Source of the DNA: Loktanella sp. S4079
GTDB lineage: Bacteria; Pseudomonadota; Alphaproteobacteria; Rhodobacterales; Rhodobacteraceae
NCBI RefSeq assembly: GCF_000967725.1
Contig: NZ_JXYE01000002.1
Location: 1,364,001-1,428,000 of the forward strand
DNA: 64,000 nt
Direction: 5' to 3'
A program made the position numbers and the translations under genes. Each line of letters starts with the position of its first letter. Position 1 is the stretch's first letter. The notes below the pieces were generated by a model, which searched no databases, had not been told where the DNA came from, and saw only the letters and a list, made by a program, of their open reading frames with translations. Positions 16,951 to 25,213 of this stretch are shown piece after piece.

Positions 16951-18366
16951 ATGGGCATTTGCAGCGATATCGCAAAGATTATTGGCGAAGATCGGGTACT
17001 TACGGGCGCGGACGCAGCCCCCTACGCAACGGATTGGACAGGCCAATACAAAGGTGCACCGATCGCTGTATTGCGCCCCGGTTCTACTGAAGAAATCTCA
17101 CAAATCATGAAGCTTGCCCATGCGTCTGGCACACCAGTTGTTCCGGTTTCTGGGCATACGGGCCTGACAGGGGCGACGCTTGCGACTGACGCGCTGGTGC
17201 TCTCGGTTGATCGGTTGAATACGATTCACGACATTGACGTCGCAGGGCGCACCGCAACCGTCGGGGCAGGTGTAATTTTGTCGAACTTGCATGACGCAGC
17301 CGACGCACATGACCTGATCTTTCCGCTCACCTTTGGTGCCCGAGGGTCTGCGATGATCGGTGGGGTTCTATCCACCAATGCGGGCGGATCGAATGTGCTG
17401 CGCTACGGAAACACCCGCGATCTTTGCCTTGGCCTAGAGGTGGTGATGGCGGACGGACGCATCATGAATCTTATGAGCGCGCTGCACAAAGATAATTCAG
17501 GGCTAAATCTGCGGCATTTGATGATTGGTGCCGAGGGCACTCTTGGCATCATTACCGCCGCAATAATGAAGCTAAAGCCCAAGCCACGCGCCTATGCGAC
17601 TGCTATGATCGCAGTGCCAACTTTGGACGATGCCTTGGGGCTACTGCATACGATGCAAGACAGCACAGGCGGCGCGGTTGAGGCGTTTGAATATATGCCG
17701 CGCAATTATATCGACCGCCACATCGCAATCATGGATGACGCAAAGCCACCCTTTGAAGACAGCTATGACGTCAATATCCTGATCGAAGTCGGCGCGACCG
17801 CCGAACGGGATGCCACGCCAAATGCAGACGGTGAGGTTCCTGTCGTAGCCCATCTCGAACAGATACTCGGTGAAATGCTCGAAGATGGTCGCGTCTTGGA
17901 TGCCGTTATCGCACAGAATGAAACGCAACGCGCCGAGATGTGGCGCCGCCGCGAAGAAGCAGGCGAGATTCTGGTTAAAGGTGATCCCTTTGTGAACACG
18001 GATATTGCAGTTCCGCTGGATAAGGTCGGTACATTCGAGCGCGAAATCACGCCCCGCCTCAAGGCAATTGATCCTGACTGTGTCGAGGTTATCGTGTCCC
18101 ATCTGGGCGATGGGAACATTCACCACACAACCTTTGTCAGCCGCAATGATCCGGACGCCATGAAAGCCATGGTCGAAGCTGTCGAAGACGTGGTTCAAGA
18201 ACTCGGCGGATCGTTCAGCGCAGAGCACGGCGTCGGCATATCCAAACTGGATACGATGCGTCGCCGCAAAGATCCCGTCGCATTGGACGCGATGCGCGCG
18301 ATCAAGGCAGCGCTTGACCCCAAAGGGATTTTAAACCCTGGCAAGGTCATCCCACCTGCAAGTTAG
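16951..18366 (+). CDS. FAD-binding 2-hydroxyacid oxidase/dehydrogenase (GlcD/D-lactate type)
   Basis: 471 aa. An N-terminal FAD-binding type 4 domain includes PVVPVSGHTGLTGA and MIGGVLSTNAGGSNVLRYG. The C-terminal cap has SHLGDGNIHHTTF and AEHGVGISKLDTMRRRKDP, the pattern of D-lactate, glycolate and D-2-hydroxyglutarate dehydrogenases. It ends LDPKGILNPGKV as these enzymes do. A strong GAGGGAGAG lies before the ATG. No glcE/glcF partners follow, so it is probably a single-subunit D-2-hydroxyacid dehydrogenase; the substrate is not determined. Confidence 0.87.
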   Translation: MGICSDIAKIIGEDRVLTGADAAPYATDWTGQYKGAPIAVLRPGSTEEISQIMKLAHASGTPVVPVSGHTGLTGATLATDALVLSVDRLNTIHDIDVAGRTATVGAGVILSNLHDAADAHDLIFPLTFGARGSAMIGGVLSTNAGGSNVLRYGNTRDLCLGLEVVMADGRIMNLMSALHKDNSGLNLRHLMIGAEGTLGIITAAIMKLKPKPRAYATAMIAVPTLDDALGLLHTMQDSTGGAVEAFEYMPRNYIDRHIAIMDDAKPPFEDSYDVNILIEVGATAERDATPNADGEVPVVAHLEQILGEMLEDGRVLDAVIAQNETQRAEMWRRREEAGEILVKGDPFVNTDIAVPLDKVGTFEREITPRLKAIDPDCVEVIVSHLGDGNIHHTTFVSRNDPDAMKAMVEAVEDVVQELGGSFSAEHGVGISKLDTMRRRKDPVALDAMRAIKAALDPKGILNPGKVIPPAS

Positions 18367-18371
18367 GTCAA

Positions 18372-19313
18372 TCAGGTCTTGAAGAAATCCGGCCCTGCCC
18401 GCGACAGCAGGCGCAGGGCCATTGCGTTCCCCATCTCTGGCCCGGATTGAACTGGACCCGTCACATCATCCGTCAGGACGCGTGAGCCATCTTCGCTCAG
18501 GATTTCGCCACGTAGACGCAAGGTATCGCCATCAAGCTCTGCAAGCGCGCCAATTGGCGTCTCGCAAGATCCATCCAGCCGCGCCAGAAACGCCCGCTCT
18601 GCTGTAATCCTATGTCCGGTTGGAATATCGTGAATAGCCGCGAGCATTTTTTCCGCGCGATCATCACCGATGCGCCGTTCGATGCCAATCGCACCTTGGG
18701 CAACAGCGGGTAACATCTCATCCGGGGAAATGGATGTGTAGGGCACGTCATCCATATGCAAACGGCGCAACCCAGCCGTCGCAAGAAAGGTCGCGTCTGC
18801 GACGCCGTCAGCGAGTTTCTTTAATCGTGTTTGCACGTTGCCACGAAACTCGACCACCTTAAGCGCCGGGAACCGCGCAGCCAGCTGTGCACGACGCCGC
18901 GTTGATGATGTCCCAACAACTGCGCCATCCGGCAAATCTGTCAGCGCGTTATACTTCAACGACACAAAGGCATCGCGCACGTCTTCGCGCGGCAAAAATG
19001 TATCCATGACCAAACCATCAGGTTGGGCAACCGGCATGTCTTTGGTCGAATGGACAGCAATGTCGATGGAACCGTCCAACAGCGCCTCTTCGATTTCGCG
19101 GGTGAACAGCCCCTTACCGTCGATTTCGCGCAGCGGCTTATCCTGAATTTGGTCGCCCGTGACCTTAATCACACAAATCTCAAACGCATCTTGCGGTAAA
19201 TCAAACGCAGCCATCAGCCGATCACGGGTTTCATGTGCTTGGGCCAAGGCCAGCGGCGAACCACGGGTTCCGATCTTAAAACTACGGGCGGGTGTGGGCA
19301 TATCGAATGTCAT
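18372..19313 (-). CDS. hemC: Hydroxymethylbilane synthase (porphobilinogen deaminase)
   Basis: Joins four porphobilinogens into hydroxymethylbilane in haem synthesis. It begins with the family N-terminus FKIGTRGSPLALAQA. The dipyrromethane-cofactor cysteine lies in LDGSCETPIGALA, and GTSSTRRRAQL binds substrate. With the ATG at 19313 it has 313 aa, the normal length. The open frame runs on to 19448, but that extension would cross the hemE promoter and start and has no family likeness. It is divergent from hemE, 82 bp apart. Confidence 0.94.
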   Translation of the reverse strand: MTFDMPTPARSFKIGTRGSPLALAQAHETRDRLMAAFDLPQDAFEICVIKVTGDQIQDKPLREIDGKGLFTREIEEALLDGSIDIAVHSTKDMPVAQPDGLVMDTFLPREDVRDAFVSLKYNALTDLPDGAVVGTSSTRRRAQLAARFPALKVVEFRGNVQTRLKKLADGVADATFLATAGLRRLHMDDVPYTSISPDEMLPAVAQGAIGIERRIGDDRAEKMLAAIHDIPTGHRITAERAFLARLDGSCETPIGALAELDGDTLRLRGEILSEDGSRVLTDDVTGPVQSGPEMGNAMALRLLSRAGPDFFKT

Positions 19314-19395
19314 GCCTAGTCTGTTAGCGACCGTGATCTCGCTTGACAATAAGCCAAGCAATTGGGACCACCGTTGAAATGAAAAGGAAGACCCT

Positions 19396-20430
19396 ATGAC
19401 GCAGCAAAAAACCATCCTTCGGGCTCTCGCAGGCGAGACACTGCCCACCCCGCCGATTTGGATGATGCGTCAGGCGGGTCGTTACCTTCCCGAATACAAG
19501 GCAACGCGCGCGCAGGCAGGCGACTTTTTGTCGCTCTGCTATAACCCGGAATTGGCGGCCGAGGTCACGTTGCAACCCATCCGTCGATACGGGTTCGACG
19601 CCGCTATTTTGTTTGCGGACATCCTCTTACTCCCGCAGGCGCTGGGTGCTGATCTGTGGTTCGTAACGGGTGAGGGCCCCCGCCTATCTACAATCACGGA
19701 TGCAAATGGCCTCGCGCAACTCAAGCCGATCGAAGCAATTCATGAGACGCTGAACCCCGTCTATGAGACAGTCAAAATCCTGTCGCAAGAACTGCCAAAG
19801 GAAACGACGTTGATCGGCTTTGCCGGTGCGCCATGGACTGTTGCGACCTATATGATTGCAGGCAAAGGCACCCCTGACCAAGGCCCTGCACACGCGCTCA
19901 AGGCTGAAAACCGTGCTGTATTCGCAGGCATCATTGACCGCCTGACCGAAGGCACAATCGCCTATCTGTCCAAACAGATCGAGGCAGGCGCCGAGGTCGT
20001 AAAGCTGTTTGATAGCTGGGCAGGATCACTACAAGGTGACGATTTCGCTGATTTCTCGATCAAGCCAATGCAAAAAATCACGGCAGCCATCAAAGAAAAA
20101 CATCCTGAAATTCCGGTCATCGCATTTCCACGTGGAGCCGGTGAAAAATACGCCGGCGTCCACGCCGCAACGGGTGCCGATTGTGTTGCTCTTGACGATG
20201 GGGTCGATGCGGCTTGGGCTGCGGAGCATGTCCAAATTGACGGATGCGTTCAGGGCAACCTGAAATCATCACATATGGTGACTGGCGGTCAGGATCTGAT
20301 TGATGAAACCCGCCGCATCTGCGATGCCTTTAGCAAGGGGCCGCATATCTTTAACCTTGGGCATGGGATTACGCCGGACGCGAACCCGGATAATGTCCAA
20401 CTGATGATCGACACAGTACGCGGTGGCTAG
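19396..20430 (+). CDS. hemE: Uroporphyrinogen decarboxylase
   Basis: Converts uroporphyrinogen III to coproporphyrinogen III. The N-terminal signature [16 protein letters not shown] and the second signature [14 protein letters not shown] are clear. The 344-aa length is normal. A TTGACA that could be a -35 box lies about 55 bp upstream. It is divergent from hemC, with hemF 1 kb away, so this is a loose haem cluster covering three consecutive or near-consecutive steps. Confidence 0.95.
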   Translation: MTQQKTILRALAGETLPTPPIWMMRQAGRYLPEYKATRAQAGDFLSLCYNPELAAEVTLQPIRRYGFDAAILFADILLLPQALGADLWFVTGEGPRLSTITDANGLAQLKPIEAIHETLNPVYETVKILSQELPKETTLIGFAGAPWTVATYMIAGKGTPDQGPAHALKAENRAVFAGIIDRLTEGTIAYLSKQIEAGAEVVKLFDSWAGSLQGDDFADFSIKPMQKITAAIKEKHPEIPVIAFPRGAGEKYAGVHAATGADCVALDDGVDAAWAAEHVQIDGCVQGNLKSSHMVTGGQDLIDETRRICDAFSKGPHIFNLGHGITPDANPDNVQLMIDTVRGG

Positions 20431-20437
20431 GCTGCAA

Positions 20438-20800
20438 ATGCCTCTGACGCTGCGCGTGATATTTCACGGGATACGCAGCGCTTGGGTTGGCCTGATGATC
20501 ATGGTCATCGGCTGGATCGGATTTGTGCCAGCGACACCAGTGGAACGATCAGCGCTTCGTTCGCCTATCGGCGTTGAACGGCCAGCGGGGCTGATACCCA
20601 TGCGGATTGCGCGCGCGATGGTGCATTTCGCCCCTGATCGCGCTGCCCGCCTTTTGAGCGAGGCAAGTGATGGCGAAATATCACCCGAACTGGCAGGCAT
20701 GATGCTGCGCCAAATCGCCAAGGGAAACCCAGCCGATCAAACCGATACTACGATCAACAATCGCGGGATCAACGGCCCTAAATTTATCACGGTTGACTAA
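20438..20800 (+). CDS. Small membrane-anchored protein of unknown function next to hemE
   Basis: About 120 aa. One hydrophobic helix near the N-terminus (about 14-33, AWVGLMIMVIGWIGFVPATP) is followed by a polar region with a helical segment (ERPAGLIPMRIARAMVHFAP). Two starts are possible: GTG 20423, which overlaps the hemE stop, and ATG 20438, chosen here. Its 3' end overlaps the convergent LysE-type gene by 14 bp. I do not recognise the family. Coupling to hemE suggests co-expression only. Confidence 0.55.
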   Translation: MPLTLRVIFHGIRSAWVGLMIMVIGWIGFVPATPVERSALRSPIGVERPAGLIPMRIARAMVHFAPDRAARLLSEASDGEISPELAGMMLRQIAKGNPADQTDTTINNRGINGPKFITVD

Positions 20801-21428
20801 GGGTCGTTGACCAGCCGAACCACAGTGCAACCCCGACCAGCGCAAGCGCTAAGGCACGCCGAATAAATGTGCTGCGCTTTGGGTCCTCAAGCAGAACCTG
20901 AGCAGTCCCCGCCAAACCGACAATGAGCGCGTGAATAATCGTCGCAACCGCGACAAACACCGCCGAAAGGGCAAGCGTCTGAGGAACCACCGGCAAAGCC
21001 GGATCAACAAAACTCGGCAGGATCGCAACATAGAAAACGGCAGCCTTTGGGTTCAAAAGGTTCGTGATCAACCCACGTCGAAAGTAAGTGCGCGCTGCAA
21101 TTCCATGGGCGACCTGCTGCACAGGCTCATCCGCGTCACGCCACGCATCCCACGCCAGCCAAAGCATATATCCCACGCCACCAAAACGAAGCGCCTGATA
21201 AAACACAGGTGACGCATTGATCAACGCGGCCAACCCCAAAGCGGCCGCAATCCCTACCAATGCAAGGCCAAGTGCGACGCCTGCCACGGCAGCAAACCCC
21301 AGTCTGCGCCCTTGGCTCGCGGCAACCACCGCGAGATAGACCATATTTGGACCGGGGGTTAATTCGATCAGCATCGCCGTGCCCGCAAAGGCCATCAGCA
21401 CAGAGATATCGATCCCTGCTAGGCCCAT
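20787..21428 (-). CDS. LysE-family amino-acid/metabolite exporter
   Basis: 213 aa with about six membrane segments. The N-terminal LysE/RhtB signature is present: MLIELTPGPNMVYLAVVAASQGRR. The function is export of an amino acid or homoserine-lactone-like compound; the substrate cannot be told. Its ATG at 21428 lies inside the 3' end of hemF (10-bp overlap), so it is probably co-transcribed from the hemF promoter. Confidence 0.85.
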   Translation of the reverse strand: MGLAGIDISVLMAFAGTAMLIELTPGPNMVYLAVVAASQGRRLGFAAVAGVALGLALVGIAAALGLAALINASPVFYQALRFGGVGYMLWLAWDAWRDADEPVQQVAHGIAARTYFRRGLITNLLNPKAAVFYVAILPSFVDPALPVVPQTLALSAVFVAVATIIHALIVGLAGTAQVLLEDPKRSTFIRRALALALVGVALWFGWSTTLSQP

Positions 21429-22297
21429 TTCGCCAATGGGGGCAGGCTCATGAGGACGGCGTTCGCATCATGACCTGTCGCCAGTCCAAACTTGGTCCCG
21501 CGATCATAGACAAGGTTATATTCCGCGTACAAACCGCGATGGATCAGCTGGATGTCCTTTTCGGCCTCGCCCCATGCCATTTCGCGACGGCGGTCAACCA
21601 ACGGCAGGTACGCTGGCAAAAACGCGCGGCCGATATCTTGGGTCAGGGCAAAGTCGGCTTCCCAATCTCCGGTGCAACGGTCATCCATAAAAATTCCACC
21701 AACACCGCGGGCGCGATTACGGTGTGGAATATAGAAATATTCGTCCGCCCACTTCTTGAGCTGCAGGTAGAGATCGGCGCCATGCGGGTCGAGGTGTTCT
21801 TTTTGCACGGCATGAAAATGCTCGGTGTCATCGTCGTATTCGATGCAAGGATTCAAATCAGAGCCACCACCAAACCACCACGCATGTGGCGTCCAGAACA
21901 TGCGTGTATTCATATGAACCGCTGGCGCATGCGGGTTCTGCATATGCGCGACAAGCGAAATACCAGATGCCCAAAACCGCGGGTCTTGATCCATGCCCGG
22001 TACACCACGCGCAGCCATAGATTTTTGCGCCGCTTGGCCAAGTTCGCCGTAGACTGTAGATACATTCACGCCCACTTTTTCAAAGACGCGGCCGCCACGC
22101 ATGACAGACATCAGGCCACCCCCTGCGTCTTCGCCAGTTTCTGATGCGCGCTTGGTTTCTGTCACTTCAAATCGGCCCGCGGGCGCGTCGCTGGGCTGGC
22201 GATCTTCTAATGCTTCAAAGGCTGCAACGATCTGATCGCGTAATGTGCGAAACCAAGCCGATGCTTTGCTTTTTTCCGCTTCAAATCCGTTTGACAT
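21419..22297 (-). CDS. hemF: Oxygen-dependent coproporphyrinogen III oxidase
   Basis: Aerobic step from coproporphyrinogen III to protoporphyrinogen IX. HemF motifs are clear: GVNVSTVYGE, HMNTRMFWTPHAWWFGGG-SDLNPC, and KKWADEYFYIPHR with GVGGIFMDD. The 292-aa length is normal. The start at 22297 gives MSNGFEAEKSKASAWFRTL. The frame overlaps the downstream exporter gene. An FNR-like palindrome lies 75 bp upstream, which would fit oxygen-linked control. Confidence 0.95.
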   Translation of the reverse strand: MSNGFEAEKSKASAWFRTLRDQIVAAFEALEDRQPSDAPAGRFEVTETKRASETGEDAGGGLMSVMRGGRVFEKVGVNVSTVYGELGQAAQKSMAARGVPGMDQDPRFWASGISLVAHMQNPHAPAVHMNTRMFWTPHAWWFGGGSDLNPCIEYDDDTEHFHAVQKEHLDPHGADLYLQLKKWADEYFYIPHRNRARGVGGIFMDDRCTGDWEADFALTQDIGRAFLPAYLPLVDRRREMAWGEAEKDIQLIHRGLYAEYNLVYDRGTKFGLATGHDANAVLMSLPPLAKWA

Positions 22298-22371
22298 AAC
22301 AGCCCCTTTTGCACTGTGATATTGAATAACACTCTATGTTAGGTTCTTTGCAGGATATCAATCTGCTAACG

Positions 22372-22385
22372 ATGATCTAGATCAA
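22372..22385. promoter_or_regulatory. FNR/FnrL-like box between hemF and a lipoprotein gene
   Basis: ATGAT-CTAG-ATCAA matches the FNR-family consensus TTGAT-N4-ATCAA at all but one position and is otherwise palindromic. It lies 75 bp before hemF (leftward) and 17 bp before the rightward lipoprotein gene. In the second case it would overlap the promoter and repress. Function is inferred from the motif only. Confidence 0.45.
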
Positions 22386-22402
22386 GTCCCGGAGAATTAC
22401 CT

Positions 22403-22789
22403 ATGCGCCCCGCCCTTATTCTGCTGCCAATCATTGCGCTGACTGCCTGCGCAACCCCACGAGAGCAATGTATTAGTGATGCTAATCAGGACCTCTATGT
22501 CCTGCGGGCGTTGATCAATGAGGCGCGCGGCAATTTGGCGCGTGGCTATGCATTGGCAGAGACAACAGACGTCCGCACGCTGACAAAAATGTGCCGTGGC
22601 GAAAACAAGGAAGGCGAAACATTCCGCTTCCCGTGTAACGAAACCGAAACATATACATCGACACGCCCGGTTGCCATCGACCTTGATGCCGAACAAACCA
22701 AGCTAGAACAGTTAGAACGGCGCCTTGTCCAGGCGCAGGCAAATTCCGATCAAATGGTCGCGCAATGTATCGCGATACACCCGGAATAA
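22403..22789 (+). CDS. Small putative lipoprotein, unknown
   Basis: 128 aa. The N-terminus MRPALILLPIIALTACAT is a lipoprotein signal with the lipobox LTAC at about 13-16. The mature part has several cysteines (in CISDAN, KMCRG, FPCNE, AQCIAI) and a predicted coiled helix near the C-terminus (about 98-118). GGAG precedes the ATG. It is divergent from hemF and ends one base before the convergent SDR gene. No family is recognised. Confidence 0.65.
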   Translation: MRPALILLPIIALTACATPREQCISDANQDLYVLRALINEARGNLARGYALAETTDVRTLTKMCRGENKEGETFRFPCNETETYTSTRPVAIDLDAEQTKLEQLERRLVQAQANSDQMVAQCIAIHPE

Positions 22790-23593
22790 TTAGTGACAGG
22801 CCACCGATGCCGGATCCAATAGGGTCCGGCCACCGTCCACTGTAATCACCTGCCCGGTTACAAAGCTGGACGCATCTGACGACAGATATTGCACAGCGTC
22901 TGATACCTCGCCCGGATTCGCGATACGGTGCAGCGGCGTGCTGCCCACGATGGCTTCGCGGTCTGCCTCGCAGCCTTTCAACGATCCCTTCAAACTCGCG
23001 CTCATGACGCTGCCAAAGGCCACGGCATTTACGCGAATGCCATTGGGCGCAAGGGCCACAGCCAACGACCGTGTCATCTGCTCAAGCGCGGCAGAGCTGA
23101 CCGAGTAACCCAGCAAATCAGGATGTGTGCGTCGCGCGGCAATTGAACTGATATTCACGATCGACCCTACATGGCCAGCCGGTTCATCACCGGCCTGCTT
23201 GATCATACGGCGCGCGACGGCTTGGCTAACCCGCAGGGCTGTCATCGTATTTTGCTGAAGCAGTTCTTCGACACTGTTATCGTCGGGATCAAGTGGATCA
23301 GTCTGGAGCACTTGCCGTGAGGCGTTGACCAAAATGTCGACCCGTTCAAAGGCGTCAATTGTTGCCGATAGCAAATTTGCGATCGTCAGTTTTTTGCGTA
23401 GATCACCGGCAAATGTCAGAACGTTTTGCTCTTTGTCAGCGGCTTCACCTACTTCATGGCAAAGCGCCTTTTCATCCATATCAGCAAAGACGACATTCGC
23501 GCCTTCGCGCACAAAGTGACGCCCAATCGCGAGGCCAACACCGTTGGCCGCACCGGTAACAATGGCGGTCTTGCCAGAAATCGAAAATGACAT
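22790..23593 (-). CDS. SDR-family protein lacking the catalytic lysine
   Basis: 267-aa short-chain dehydrogenase/reductase fold. The NAD(P) motif TGAANGVG (13-20) is intact and the catalytic-Ser region is NISSIAA (about 147-153). The YxxxK motif reads Y163-SVS-S167, so the lysine is replaced by serine, and the usual NNAG is VNAS. The C-terminal turn FVTGQVITVDGG is normal. Either the protein uses another residue or it is not a classical oxidoreductase. The start is set at MSFSISGKTAIVTG (ATG 23593); the frame is open upstream without likeness. Confidence 0.82.
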   Translation of the reverse strand: MSFSISGKTAIVTGAANGVGLAIGRHFVREGANVVFADMDEKALCHEVGEAADKEQNVLTFAGDLRKKLTIANLLSATIDAFERVDILVNASRQVLQTDPLDPDDNSVEELLQQNTMTALRVSQAVARRMIKQAGDEPAGHVGSIVNISSIAARRTHPDLLGYSVSSAALEQMTRSLAVALAPNGIRVNAVAFGSVMSASLKGSLKGCEADREAIVGSTPLHRIANPGEVSDAVQYLSSDASSFVTGQVITVDGGRTLLDPASVACH

Positions 23594-23612
23594 CGTGTTA
23601 CTCCTTCGCCAA

Positions 23613-24584
23613 TTACCGCTTGGGACGGTTGGCATGAAAAACCTTGAACGCACCATTCCCGCCAATCGTGTCCACATTACGGAAACATTCGGACAAGGTG
23701 GTTTCATAAGGAAGATGCCGGTTCGCAACCATCCAGAGTTTTCCGCTTGGGGTTAACATTCGAGCAGCAGATTGAATGAATGCCCGCCCCAAGGACGGAT
23801 CAGAAGCACGCCCTGTGTGGAACGGCGGGTTCATCACAATGCCGTCAAAGGATGCTTCGGGCTGAAACTGGGTTGCGTCAGCCCAATGGAAACGCACGCG
23901 TGGGTCTGAAACGTTTTGCTTTGCACATGTCAGCGACAGCGCCTCTGCTTCAATCAGATCAAGAGACTGAACATTCTCACGCTCAAGAACCGGTGCCGCC
24001 AGATAGCCCCAGCCAGCGCCGAGGTCTGCCGTACGGGCAGGCAGTTTATCAGGAAGCGCATCAACCAATAGCGCAGACCCCGCATCAACGGCCCCGTCCG
24101 AAAATACGCCAGCTGTGGTGACATAGCCGTGCGCGCCTTTGCTTGGCGCTGGGGCTGCCCAATCCGCAAATGCGTCGGTCGCGTCAAACCAAAAAATGCG
24201 GCCATGTCCTTTGGTCACCGACGGCAATGTCCCTAACCGCTTGCGGCATTCCTTGAAAACGCTATCGACACCATCCGTTTTTTGGCCGTCCACAATTACC
24301 ACATCAGCCATGGCACAAGCCTGCGCAACCATGGCCCGCGCCAAAGCTTTGGCACGCGGCACAACGACAATTGCGACGGCAGCTTTGCTCGGTTCTTGGG
24401 ACACTGGATATCCGGCGTTTTTCCAAGCGACGTAATCGGGATAGAACCCATGCACGATACGCAGCTGCTCGCGCGGTAATCCGGCAATATCATAGGTGGC
24501 AGACGGGCGATAAATCGCGATTTCACCTTCGGGCAACACAAGAAGGCCGTCATCAAGAGCGGTGCTTAAGCGAGACTGTGACAT
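23613..24584 (-). CDS. rsmC: Class I methyltransferase, RsmC/RlmG type
   Basis: 323 aa with the two-half layout of 16S rRNA G1207 methyltransferase: an N-terminal degenerate domain and a C-terminal catalytic Rossmann domain. The SAM motif is ADLGAGWGYLAAPVL, and the catalytic NPPF lies in GIVMNPPFHTG. The C-terminus has LWMVANRHLPYE and FKVFHANRPKR, as in RsmC. The target guanine is inferred from family resemblance; RlmG is the alternative. Confidence 0.82.
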   Translation of the reverse strand: MSQSRLSTALDDGLLVLPEGEIAIYRPSATYDIAGLPREQLRIVHGFYPDYVAWKNAGYPVSQEPSKAAVAIVVVPRAKALARAMVAQACAMADVVIVDGQKTDGVDSVFKECRKRLGTLPSVTKGHGRIFWFDATDAFADWAAPAPSKGAHGYVTTAGVFSDGAVDAGSALLVDALPDKLPARTADLGAGWGYLAAPVLERENVQSLDLIEAEALSLTCAKQNVSDPRVRFHWADATQFQPEASFDGIVMNPPFHTGRASDPSLGRAFIQSAARMLTPSGKLWMVANRHLPYETTLSECFRNVDTIGGNGAFKVFHANRPKR

Positions 24585-24608
24585 GTTTTTGCGAATAACG
24601 ACGCGGCG

Positions 24609-24953
24609 CTATTCTTTCTCCATCGTGCATTGTAGCGGGTGCTGATGACGCTGAGCAAAATCCATCACCTGCGCAACCTTGGTTTCTGCAATCTCATGGC
24701 TAAAGACACCAACAACTGCAACACCCTTTTTATGCACCGTCAGCATCAGCTCAAACGCTTGCGCGTGGGACAAACCAAAGAAACGTTCCAACACAAGCAC
24801 AACGAATTCCATCGGCGTGAAATCGTCGTTCAGGATCATGACTTTGTACATTGGGGGGCGTTTGGTCTTGGGCTTTGTCTCAAGCGCAACCCCGAGGTCG
24901 CCGCCATCGTCGTCGCCCTTTTTATCTGCCATCATGTGTAAATCAGCCAACAT
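24609..24953 (-). CDS. clpS: ClpAP protease adaptor
   Basis: Delivers N-degron proteins to ClpA. The core begins [20 protein letters not shown], the classic ClpS loop that recognises bulky N-termini, and [20 protein letters not shown] follows. The C-terminus is [10 protein letters not shown]. Starts at 24953 (used here), 24935 and 24980 are all possible; the disordered N-terminus makes the choice uncertain. No clpA follows in the window. It is close behind rsmC on the same strand. Confidence 0.92.
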   Translation of the reverse strand: MLADLHMMADKKGDDDGGDLGVALETKPKTKRPPMYKVMILNDDFTPMEFVVLVLERFFGLSHAQAFELMLTVHKKGVAVVGVFSHEIAETKVAQVMDFAQRHQHPLQCTMEKE

Positions 24954-25213
24954 CGCTCTGCCCAGTTTGGTGAACCCCATATATAAGACACTGATCTCGT
25001 CTGAAAACCCCTGTGTTGCGAACGAAATTCAGCCATTTAGCGCAGGCCCAAATTTGCGGCACAACATGTGCGATTTTGTGCTTTATGATCACAATAAAAG
25101 TCTTTGAAAATAGGGTATTTTCCGAAAAGCGAAGTTATGTTAGCCTTTGCTCATAATAATAAGGTCACCGGAAAATTCGGGACCAGAGGCAGTAAATATA
25201 AGAGGCAAGCGAC

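Noticed and set aside
17641..18228. 195-codon open frame antisense to the FAD oxidase
   Set aside because: The sense strand encodes a clear GlcD-type protein; the antisense frame has no motif or start signal.
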